Assembly (NCBI GenBank): GCA_947561715.1
Contig: OX387204.1
Span: 6,825,001-6,889,000 of the forward strand
Length of the DNA stretch: 64,000 nucleotides
Reading direction: 5' to 3'
DNA from: Ascidia mentula
Lineage: Eukaryota; Chordata; Ascidiacea; Phlebobranchia; Ascidiidae
A model generated the notes under the pieces. That model was not told the DNA's origin. It searched no databases and saw nothing but the letters and a program-made list of their open reading frames with translations. Positions 13,001 to 24,900 of the stretch are shown here, in pieces (position 1 is the stretch's first letter; each line of letters begins with the position of its first letter). Position numbers and translations under genes: made by a program.

Positions 13001-16000
13001 ACGCAACATCAGCCTTACGATGAAATTTGCTCAAACGTCTTCAATGGGCAGAAGAAGCAAACGGAGCTCAAAGCCCGGAGGAGTGGTCGCTTGTTTGTCG
13101 AGTTGATTTAGGATCGCCGTTAACGACTGATGCCCGACCAAATGATAAGAGTAACTTTGATAGCACTGGCCCCCGCTGCCTACGTGGACCGCTCGGTGGG
13201 GAGAAACGGGGGCGTCCAAAACCCGCTTGTCACACGGCCCCGTGTTTTCTGACCGACGAAAAGCGTGATTGATTGTCGCCGTAAAGCGCACATAAATGTT
13301 TGTCCCTCGGTGCCTGTGTGTGCTCAGGCTTGGCGCAGAGGTCATGTTTTGGTCGACTTTCAAACGACGAGTCACCGCCTTGTGATTTGATACAAAGCAG
13401 GTTTAATTTGCCGTTATCGGCTTCGGGGCAAAGCTTTTGAAACGGGATTAAGAGCTATGAAAATTTGTTGGGAACGTTAACACTACTCTGAAGGGCAACA
13501 ATCATTGAATTATGGCAATGCATGAAGAGAAACGTTCGTCAACTTCCCCAGACACTTGCCTTAACTTGTTTAACGCTTCATGGCGCTTGGCTATTAATCT
13601 ACTTTTAGAATGTCACGAGATGCCAAAAAACGCGATAACGGTCTTCCCAAGAGCAACACAACTTCTACGATCTATTCAACTGTTTTGCTGACTGCGAAAA
13701 GCAACACGGCTTCAGGCGTCTGAGCATTTCTCTTGCAAGAGTTTTCACACCTAAAACTAGTGCTATCATTTTTTCACAAAAATGCTGTTATTATTCCACT
13801 CGAGGCATTTTGTTTGCAGTTCCTTCGCCATAAAATTTGCACCTGCCTTTGCAGTGAGACGATCCTGTGATGTCTTGGCGTGCGAGAACATGCATTGTTC
13901 CTGGGTTCCATATGAAATATACAGTCAAGCGTTGTCACCTGCTGATCATAGAAATTAAACATACTTTGCTTATTTGTTTGAAACTACGTCACAGTTTTTT
14001 AATACAACGAACAAACGAAAGTAAGACATCGATTCAACCAAGTCAGATACCGATGCGGATTCCTCTATCGAACATAACTGACCAGGGTGCGATAGCTAAT
14101 GCTATTTGTTTGTCACAAATCACCAGGCAGTGCCTAAACATACGCAAAAACACATTTTTCAGTGTGGGACACGCACAAACGTAGGGGGGCACGCGGTCAC
14201 AGCAAATCGCTTCTTTATAAGGGTTATCTACACGCTTGTTGGCAAACATACCGGCATTCCAGTGTAGGCTATTCCCCGCTATGATTTTGTGTAAGTACAT
14301 CAAATTAGTGTTGGGAGGTAGTAGAACAAGCGAACAACATGCCACACGCGAAGGACGAACGAGTAGGGCACGCACCCCTTATACACTGTATTTTAAACAG
14401 GAGGATGTAATCTGGATTCAACACGAGAGTATGAGATAAAAGGAACAGATGACATTAAATGCTCCCTTTGATTCGTTGGCCAGGTACCTCAATATATATA
14501 TTGTTTATTTAACATCCCTAGCCTGTTTATTTTATATACGTGTATTATATGCAGCAGGGATTTGCAGTTTAGGCCTTTGTAAAGTTGTTTCATATACATC
14601 TGCACTTACCAACTGCAGTTTTATGCGTCGCATGCTGTTAATTTCTAACATACAAAATGTCGGCTGTTTAAACTCGCTGTAATAGAACCAACAAACAACA
14701 ACATTTATCAAGTTAAGCCACATTGCGTTGTAGCTGCTATGTAAATTCAACAACGGGAAACGCGTTTAGAGAGTTTCCGTTTTGTCGCCGCATTCGACGA
14801 CACTCGTTCATCGAAAAATTGCTTTCATGTGACAGTGAAACCGTAGCTGGTCTAACTAACACAAATCTAAAGCGTTTCAAAGCAACTGAACGAAAAACAT
14901 TCCGCGCAGTCAAGAAGCATTGACAAGTGGACGCAAATAAAACAATGCGGACTTCTCGCCTGGTCCTGCTACGTTGCGGTCTTCTCACTGATCTATCCTC
15001 ACTCATCGCCCGCATCGCAATCTTCGAGCAATAACCTTTACCACTACGAACCACAAGCGAGTTCGAACCGCAACTCAACTCAACCAAACGTATTTCATCA
15101 CAAAACTAACAACAATTGTATATCGCAGCTTCAAAGTTCCTCATATACTTGTGCCCTATCCGCCAGATCCATCTCAATTTTGCCCGGATTCTCGCCGGCG
15201 CGGAACCGAAAGCAACGAGCAGGGCGTGAGACCACACACTGCGCACAAGTCAGGTGCTCGCGGAGTTGATAAGGATTGCACTAATTTGGGCACCACAATC
15301 AACGCGATTTAAGATAATCCGCGCTAATACGTCAGTCATCATTCGCCCACTGAAGCCATTCAGAAAGTTGCACATGGTGGCGCGAAACGTTGTTTTCGTG
15401 TATGCAACATTAGCACAATTACCCGGTGTTTGTTAAGCCACAATGGTGGGTAAACCGGGTGCACAATTATTTGTCAGAAACCTTTTCATTTATTCGTTCG
15501 CTTATGGTCGTTATTGTGGGGCCACGCATAATCGAAATATCTTTTTCATACTAGCTGTCAAAGAGTATTATGTCTATAAACATTATCTCTACAACAGGCT
15601 GTTGGATAAAAATTGTCAGATAGTACTGTCTGTTGGATTAATTCAACACCCTAATAAAAATATAAATGTAACAAAACCTCTCCACTTGGTACATGCGATG
15701 AGCAAGCCAAGTTTTGATAGCCTGCATAAATTAAGAACCAACTTCCTACTGTTCAAAGCATTCGCAAAATAAAGCTTTGTTCCTCCGCCTATTTTAATCT
15801 TCTCTTTTCATATTTTGCCATCGACTAAACTCTATATCTTGCCCCTGGTAAACTTAGACCGTGCTGGAACAACAAACAACGGAAGACGTGGGCAGCAATA
15901 GAACTCCCACCTCCAGCGGCTCAAGTGAACGTGCTTGTATACTGTTGAGAAGGATTGCAGCGCAAAGCATAATCACAGCGCTTAGCTGAATCGACACGCG

Positions 16001-17259
16001 CCCGGCACATTTTTCAACTCTGTGCTTCTCCAAAGGCGCTGTAAACAGGAACGGCAGTAAATCACCATTACAGTCATCCGCCCTTCTATGACTTGCTGCT
16101 GTTCCACTGTATATACAAGGCTTCTACGACTAGGCGGGTCGCACTGGCTGCAATAGCCGCCGTGCATTTAATGTTACTGTACTTCTCACATATCGGAATC
16201 AATGCTATCAATTGCTGTCCTGTGCAATTGTATACACTTACGGGCAAGTTCTAAATTGTTTGAAGTGGGTTTTCTTTCACTGTTTAACGCCATCAACAAG
16301 TTTAATAGGGAAGACAATCACCGTCGTCACATCCGCCGTTGTGCGTTGCACCATAAACCGAGAAATGCATCTCAATTACTTCCCGCATTAAACCGGGTGC
16401 CTAAATTCAGCACCCCTAAGCTTTTACGCTATATGGCCTAGCCTCCATGTAGGTTGGTCGCACCACAGCTGGGAGTATCGCGTCTACACAAGTATAACGG
16501 AGGTATGTCCCAATGGTTTACGTAGCGTGGGAAATGTTTATGATGCGACTGGATGCTATAGTGCAGCGTATACAGGGTGCATGAAGGATTATGCTAAAGC
16601 GTGAGGATTTCCGGTGATGCCACGCGGCGTAGATAGTAGTGCGCACAGGCTGCTGATTCACACAAGTGAGAATGTAAACATATGTGCAAAACCAAACTTA
16701 CCAATAAAAAAAGTAACTTGGAAACGAAATAGAAAGCTTTATGCCATACGTCTGATTGCAGTTACTGCAGACAAACGCGCAGTCCTTATATCGCCAAACG
16801 TCTTAATGAGTTAATTGTAACTTAAAAAGCGCAACCGTATTTGTGATCGGTAAAAGTGCGGAAACTTGAGTGTTTTTGTTGAAATCTTCGCGTCTACAAC
16901 TTTCAAGGTTTAATGTAATCAAAATTACTCTCCTTGGAACAGAATCAAACTCACATTAAAACCTTCTTTTTGAAAACCTCAAAATATCAGATTAGTTCCT
17001 TGCAAAAAAATTTAAACAAAACTCTTTTGTCGTTTTTCATACAATCGTTGCCACAGCGCCACTTACTGACTTACGCAACAGACCTAAATGCTATATTGCA
17101 CTTTAGCGTGTGAGTTATACAAAGAACCCTATGAGCCTTGCTCTGCCTGTATTGCCACCTTGTGATTGAGAATTTCTATTCAAGTGGCCAAAGATTTAAA
17201 TTTACATATTAAGGAGTGGGCGTTGGTTTTCGCTGTAATATGATGTTGGATTTACTAAA

Positions 17260-17406
17260 TTTACATAGAATACGTTTAGTGTAATTTTGTTCGCTTGCTC
17301 GGTATGCTGCGCCAAAGTAGAATTTTCTCCACTACAAAATCTTGTACAATTGTTAATTTTATACCGAACAAGCGAACAGATTTACACTAAACGTATTCTA
17401 TGTAAA
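17260..17406. repeat. Fold-back (inverted-repeat) element
   Basis: The left arm starts TTTACATAGAATACGTTTAG near 17,260. The right arm ends with its exact reverse complement near 17,406, and the inner parts (CGCTTG, TCGGTAT and their complements) also pair. Each arm is about 45 bp, around a loop of about 58 bp. It has no coding capacity. The structure fits a MITE or other non-autonomous DNA transposon. I saw no clear target duplication. Confidence 0.7.
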
Positions 17407-18180
17407 ATTGCCTTTAATGCCCACTAAACAGTTTTAAGGGTCGAAGTTTTTTAATATGTGGTAAGGATATCCTAAGTGTTATTATACAAATTGTTGTTCT
17501 TATTAGAGCTGGTAACCTGTTACGCATTTTACATAAACATTTTGATCATTCAAAGCAGGAAGTCTTTTTTGAAACTGCCGAACACAGAATGCGACCGGCA
17601 CACAAATCTCAAAACAAGTAAAAACGTGTGATGATGAACCTTGAGATGCACTTCCGCCATCACCTTACTTCTGACATCATTCGCCGTTGGTGTTTGCACT
17701 CTCTAATGTTATCTCAACGACCAAGCGCAACGACTCGTTTGGTTAACGTTTAACTCGGTCAAAAATCTACCAATGACATCATTAGTTTTGATGGTGACGA
17801 CACCGACTAAATACGTTTCCTGATTTCTGCAACCTGATTAGATTATCGCATTGTCGTTACTTGACTGCGCACAATACGGTAGTTGTCCAACCCATTTGAG
17901 GCTACGCCTTCCTTTATGTTTGAACAAATATTGTCTCTTGCAAAGCTTTTGTCAGTGACGTATCACATGCTGGTTGGAAAACAAATATTTGCCCACCCTC
18001 AAAGGGCCTAGGGCATCTTTGTCGAGCTAATGCTTCCTTCAAAATGTTGAGGCTGTATGTAGTATTATTTGTACCTGAAAGTCCACGTGACACGTTTCTT
18101 GCCGAGCCCGTCCAAAATGATAAACAATTCTCAACTTCACCGAACAGCTTTTGTATACATATATATTCCCAAGTAATTTA

Positions 18181-18345
18181 TCTTGCACGGTCTTTTGATA
18201 TAACCTGTATATTTCGTCTACTTATAGGCATCATCAGTATCACTTATTTAAATATATTTAAATTTTATAATATTCTATTGGGGTATGTGATATTGATGAT
18301 ATCTACAAGTAGGCGAAATATACATATCAAACGACTTTGCAAGAA
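18181..18345. repeat. Imperfect fold-back element in ZNF385-like 3' flank
   Basis: The left arm (18,181-18,242) contains GTATATTTCG, CTACTT and ATCATCA. The right arm (about 18,282-18,345) carries the reverse complement with a few mismatches and a small gap. The arms are about 60 bp around an AT-rich loop. This is a MITE-like palindrome without coding capacity, unrelated in sequence to the one at 17.3 kb. The mismatches suggest it is older than that one. Confidence 0.65.
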
Positions 18346-18968
18346 CTACAATTTAGAATTTTATCCTAAAAGCTGTTGAAACATATCTGTCACCAAGTCT
18401 TTCTCCATAAAGCTGACAGGAGAGTCCGATATCATAAACTTTCATCCACGTCGAATATCGGATATGTCCGAATCTGTTAATGTATTCAAGGCAAACCAAA
18501 CAGAATAAGATCTATTTGTTTTATTCGATCTAAGGCACAGCATAGCAGGTATCGTGTATCTATGGTAGTAACACCGACTCCGAAATATGGCGAAGTGTTT
18601 GTACCGCGGTTGTATCCAGCTGTACTGTGCCTGACAGCTCCGCCCCATGACAGTGCAAATGGTACAGATACATGTACAATGTAGATGAAACAATATTAAT
18701 GACGAAAACAATACAGGGACGCTTCGAGTTCGAACACTGGACGATTAGGACATCGGCATCCTTTGTAACGGACATTCGTGGCAATATTTCGTACGTTTCG
18801 ACGGTAGTAGGAAGTGTGAGTGCGGACAACAAGCGAGCAGAAAGGTTAACCGTGTGGTTTGTGATAGGTCTGGAGCTGTGTAAAACGATGCACCATCGGA
18901 TATGTGAGCAAGAACATGGCAACACTTCACGAAAAAGCACAGTGTCGTCGGAATGTGACGCGAATAAG

Positions 18969-21900
18969 TTAGGACGCCAACCGGAGTCCGGTCGCAGACC
19001 AGTCGAAGCCGCCGCCAGACGGCGCTGCCAACACTTGAGGCAATTGTAGTTGTGCCTGTCCGGGTAACATGCCCGGTAGAGTCGCTATTGAGCTGGGATA
19101 GGAGGTTTGTGGTTGGAACGCTTGCACAGAAGGAGTCCCCACATATACTATTTCACGGGCTTGGAGAAGACCTCCTTCGGATAAAACAAACGAGGCTTGC
19201 TTGAGATGAGCAGCTTGTGTTCCAGTCGCACCGCTTGGAGCTGTCAGATAATGTCCCGCCAGTGGTGACGCACCCAGAGCGGCAAAATCCGCTGACAGGG
19301 ACACTGGCATAGCGGCATTAGCTAGCGATAAGCCTTGCTGGGCGTTCAGGATACTTGATTTCGCTCCAGATTTGAAGGGAAGTCTCTGTAAATAATGCAT
19401 GACAATTATATGTAACGCAGAAACACATTTCTAATGATTTGCCATAAAAAAATGCCATATGTCTGGTTGTCTGCTATATCAGATAAAAGCGATGAAACTT
19501 GCGGATAGGCGATTCATTGAATTTAGCCTGCATGCGTTTTGGAGATAGCAAAAATCAATGTCCCCGGTGAGAAACTAACCAGAGCAGCAGCCGATCGAAG
19601 GAGAACTTGCTGGTTTCTTTCGTACGGAGTCCAGCGAGGTTTCGGAGGTTTTCCTTCTAGTATATTTTTGTGCCTTTGACTAGCTAGATGCTGTAATCAA
19701 ACGTACAATTAATTTGGTTTCGATTCCTTGAACATTTATCAAAATTTCTTTAAAATGAAACTGACCTGAGACAATTGAATGTCGGAATTCAGAGTCACTT
19801 TGCATATGTTGCACTTGTATTGCTCCTGGGAAAAATATATTTGTTTGTGGTTTGTTGGGAAACACCGCAGATACTGAATACCGCGAAACCGAAGTTTGCG
19901 GTTGGGTAAATCACTGCACGATATCACATGATTTACCCAAAAACGCAGTTACGCCAAACGCTGTGATAACTGCTAGCATAAAGATAAGCCTGTGTACGAT
20001 TCGTCACCATACTCGTGATGGCGTGAATCACCAACCGTTTGAATCATACTAAATGTATCGTATATTTAGGCCATTACCGATTTGGGTTTGGGCTTCTCCT
20101 CTCTGCCAGGTTTGGGAGGCGTGGGAATTCCCTGAAGCGTGTTTTTGTGGCGAAGACTGCTCAGATGTTGTTTCATCTGGTTGTCCGAATTTACGTAAAT
20201 GTCGCACGTTGTACAGTGAAGTGATTCCTTGAGAACTGAAACAAAAGAGTCTGGTATTGGGCTCAGGTGTTTACAAAATAAACATCAATGAATGCATTTA
20301 AAATAATGTATTTAAACAACATGGGCCAGTGAAAAATGTTTCGCGCAATATACACAACCCAGCATGATAAATCATAGACCAAACAAACTTAAAACATCAT
20401 GTTTACTTGTGTGAAACCCACTATGTAGCCAGTAACTGTAAATAAGGTGCACATTTTCCAAAGCCTTACAGTTCACTTTGATTTGGATACTTTTAACAAC
20501 AAGGAAACACAGTTTGCGGGTTTACTCATAATTCTGAGAATAAAGAGACTGGCCCTTACTGTTAAAAACATTAACATGTTTTATTCATTGAAAACGTTTC
20601 GGCAAGATCTTATGCCATATCAGTTGAACAATTATTTTCTTGCCGAAACGTTTTAAATAAATAAAATGTTCTCAACAATATGAGCCAGTCTTTTTATTTC
20701 TAGAATTACCAACAAAATATTTCAAATACCTCACAGCGAGTTAGTTTAAACACATTTTATAAACAACGCCTTACCTCTGCCGGGCGGTCGGTCTATCTTG
20801 GTTATGTAGGACGGAAGTGGGTCGGGAAGATTTACTTCTCTCATAGGAGAGCTCCGGTTTTTGGTCGCAGTGTCCTGGTCGTCTTTGTCTCCCTGGGGCG
20901 TCCCGGCAGCATCGGCCGTGTTGTTATCGGTTTGCAGCTCGGTGTCAGTCCCGGCGACGACCTCCTCGGTCGATGGGCTCTCGCTTGATTGCGATCGGGC
21001 CTACGTCGGTAAAGCGACAAATTAGATTGATTGCCTGGAACGGGCCGACAAGGTGCTTGCAAATGAAACCGCCAGGCGAAAATTGAAAACACGCCAAAAG
21101 GCTGTTGGCAATTACCTGTCCGTGCAACCACTGAATTTTACTGATTAGCTCATTTTTTTACTGATACGTTATTGCATTTACAGATGTCCTGCCAAATTTC
21201 CGTTGTCCACGCGCAAAATATTTTCATGGTTTGCGAACAGGACCCGGTAAAAATAGTGTGAAAAAACAGGTAACGGCCTGCCAATTGCCAGCCTTGGCAA
21301 TTTTAAAACGTACCTATTACCAGACTTTAAATTTCATCGGTTGTGTAAGGGTGTCTAAATCTTTTACATTACTGGTTTCGCAGCAAATGAGCGGTGGTGC
21401 AAACCGTTCATTACAGCAGTATGGCCCCAACGTCAGTCGCTTTCCGAAAATTGCAGAAACCAAACCATATCCTACCTTATTAACGTCAACATTGGTGTCA
21501 ATGATGAACTGTTCAGATGCTTCAGAGCTAGTGTTCACGGTCTCATCGACGGGATGGGCGCCATTTGATGGCTGTCGAGCTTGTGTCGACAATTTATAAC
21601 TTCCTAACTTGGGAACTGTTACGCTGTGGACTGCTCCAACGTTGGAAGCTTGGGTTGAGCTAGTAGGTACGTGTATTGACGGTTGGAAGCAATTTTTCTC
21701 GTTACTTCCATCATTGCCGGAGGGAATTTCGCTTGAATTTGTTTCACCAGGAACTGGCACGTCTTTCTTCTGTGCGATCGCATTCTCGGTGTCAACAGTA
21801 ATGCTTTTCGTGGCGTCCTGGGAACGGATATAAGGATGGTATCTGATTGCCGGCAGGACTGCGCTCCTTGAGAGCTGCTGGGTAGTCGTGGGTACAGTCG

Positions 21901-24900
21901 AAACATCGGGGGCCCTGGTGTCAGATTTCCCCTTCGTGGCCGCGACAGTCGCATCGTCGTCACGCTTGGCAGCCCTCGAGTCATGTGACGCGCTTGTGTT
22001 GTCAGCTGACTGGCAATTGTCCGCTGGCTGCTTCAGTCGTGGTGAGTAAACTGATTGCGATGTGGATGTGGAGGAGACAACAACTTTGTCTAAAATATCA
22101 AAAGCACGCATTGCTGAGAGATCGAGGGCAAAGATTTTCGCAATAGGCGACTCTAAAAGAATTTCATTTTTTCTCATTAGAAAACTGCTTTATTTTCAGT
22201 TTACTCGTGTCATTAGTTATCCTTCACAAACGAAATCGCTTGAATTCATTGAAATCAATAGTTTTTTACAATATGACATATATGTAATTCACCGCAAGTG
22301 AAACAGGTTTAGGACAAAGGACAAATTCTTTACGTTAATCAACGAAATGAATCAATGCGGTTCGGTTGTCATTAGACAACCACACACACACTCGTAACTC
22401 GTGACGTACAAAACATAGCTAAATAATTTGTATTACCCCGTAATCGTTCAATGATTTGTGAATGCCCAACGATTCCATATGCCAGTGTGGGACAGAAGAG
22501 GAATGCACGAAATATCATGGGTTTTAGCTACGAAATTATTTGGTAGGAGGCGCGATGGCAACAGATTGATTTAGCGATAAGGAAAAGCTCATCAATCTGT
22601 CGTGTTAGCGAAATGGCAGTGGCAGCGGTTTTAATACAAAAACACATTCAACAGCGTCGCATCTGAGGCGACGTCGTTTTTCTTACCTTTTCCGACCACG
22701 CCGTCAAACATGGTCCGCGAATGTTTTTTGCTCCTCAAATGCGAATCAGATTGAACCTACAGGTTGAATCAAAAGAAATCGACAGGGTCAACCATATGCG
22801 AAAATAAACGAATATTACACGTTAATTTTCATTCCATATAGTTGCAACGGCGAGTAGTGATTATTGTGATTCTAAAAGTGCATCAGTGTGCAGTGAAGGA
22901 AGTTGCGTCACTTTGATGCACAACGGTTAGACACAACGAAAAGTACCACATGCAATCTACATCAAGCCAAGTACCTAAAACAAAATAGCATATACATTTA
23001 TTTTGTATATAATCGTAGCTTATTTAATTTTCCATCTCACAAAAAAAAAGGTTTTACAAAACGGAAGTACCTTGCTTGTAATTACTGCTGACGCACTTGT
23101 AGTAATATTAAATGTAGTAACTACACTCGTAACTCAACGGCTAACGGTCCTTACCTCAGCCATTTGTACATTACTTGACCTACAAAGTGACTTCTAAATC
23201 CCGCTGTTTGCTCTGGCCCTGTTTGATTGGTAGTCCTACAACTCTCACTGCCCGTCGCATCTTTGCGAGGTAATAAAGCGCAGGAAGAATGTGTGTGTTG
23301 TAAATCCACACTGAAAAGCCGCTGGTGCGACTCGCCCTGTATATCGCTATAATAACCACGACTCTTGTCGCGTTCTGTTTGGTAAACAAAACGAACACGG
23401 ACCCTCTGCCTCTCTGTATAAGTTACGCGTGCTTTTCAAGTTTATTGCCTGATTCTACAGTGTTCTGAGAACAGGCGCGACGCTTTTAGTCGACTGTCAA
23501 ACGGTTTCCTTTGTCAATTATCTTCGACAAGTTACTCAATGCCGTGCTTCGCCGTCACCAAACAAGCGCACGTTTTCCGTTACTGTTTCCTGAAATCTTT
23601 CTTGCATAAATGCATCTTTTCCGACATCGCAACATAGCTTGTATGTTTTGAGAAGAGCATTAAGAGTTTATGTACCGTAACTGTTCAAATAGTGACATTC
23701 GTCCACCGACAACGCCAGTAGACGATTGGCAAACATACGCGATCTCCATCTCGCTGCCTTTGTGACGCTCAACCGCAAGTTTAACATTTCTTAGTAACGT
23801 AAGAGGTATCTGAATCTGTGTATCTGGCAGAGGCTTTTCAATCAGATAGTTACAAACCCTTAACAAGGCAACGCTTGCTTAGATACACTAAACACCCTAG
23901 AAGTGGAACCGCAGTCGATGTCGCCGCGATTTTATCTTCACACTTCTTGAAAACGAGATAAAGTGTCAATAAAACGCCCCCACACAGCGGCATTCCAAAA
24001 CGCCTTGCGCCATATTTCGTTCGTAAACTTGAAAGGTACTCTCAACTTTTTCGGGCTTTTGTTGTGCGCCGTTGAAGTGTAAAAACGTTTGGCCACATGC
24101 GCGCTACACAAACTCGCATCTACCAGCAAAACAAATTCTCTGATCTGCCTATCTCAAGTACCGCCTGGCAAACTTACTGCCGGCTCAAAGGCTTTTCCAC
24201 TGTGCTTTCCAGAAACTGGCGCTGTGGTGAAACAGCAACGGGTTCGAATCAACGCTGATTGACATGTAGCGAAAAAAGACGGCGCGTTGATGAAATGCCA
24301 AGAAATTCGTCGGTAATGCAACAGCTTTGATTAGGGGTTTTGCTGCGGGGACATTCATACCACTGCGCCAGGTCGCTTGTTTATCGACAGAAAGGAGAAT
24401 CAACACCGAAATCACCACAGCACCACACAAACATCTACAAAAAAGCTCTTACCTTGACCTGGTCGCCTTTGCCGTTTTTTCCAGGGTTGAGTTTTTTCGT
24501 CTGGTTGTACAGCGCTTGCTGGAAGACAGCTTTTTCTACGGGTCCGAGCTGTATCAGAAAAATAAAAGTACGGTTTAAGCGAAGGACCCTGTACGATCTT
24601 ACATGCAAAACTAATCCGTGTATACACTCGTTGTCCCACGCCTGTCCTTTCGGCGCTTAGACGTTTGAAATGTTAGGCGTGACGACCTGCGTTTGTTTCA
24701 CCCAGAAGGTCTAATATAATCTGAGCCAAAATATTACGTCACTGCGTCTGATCTCATGAAAGCGATTCCCGCCAGGCCAACGATCAACAAGTCAAAGCCG
24801 CGGTGGCGACGATGGCGTTTCTCTATGACAGATACTTGTCTTTCAACACCCGCTGCAGACCAAGGCCACTTTACAGTATCGCCCCGTAAAGAATTCCGTG

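Larger units (their letters stand above)
8826..18968. other. Gene-poor 10 kb; one weak coding candidate and a fold-back element
   Basis: Apart from a possible exon at 9855-10061 and an inverted-repeat element at 17,260-17,406, I see no gene. Short open frames on both strands lack splice support or domain-like content. The stretch upstream of 8825 should hold the promoter of the minus-strand unknown gene. The stretch below 18,968 holds the 3' untranslated region of the ZNF385-like gene, with a minus-strand AATAAA at 18,520-18,525 and a second fold-back repeat at 18.2-18.3 kb. Confidence 0.5.

Noticed and set aside
18560-18940. 126-codon minus-strand open frame after the ZNF385-like stop
   Set aside because: It lies in the 3' UTR beyond an in-frame stop, has no acceptor joining it in phase, and shows no conserved motif.
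23380-23400. Cys-x2-Cys half of the first ZNF385 finger
   Set aside because: Two Cys codons have the right spacing, but the residues that follow do not fit the family and no donor keeps the phase.
24185-24260. tRNA gene suggested by GGTTCGAATC
   Set aside because: There is no matching A box or acceptor stem at the right distance; it is a chance B-box match.
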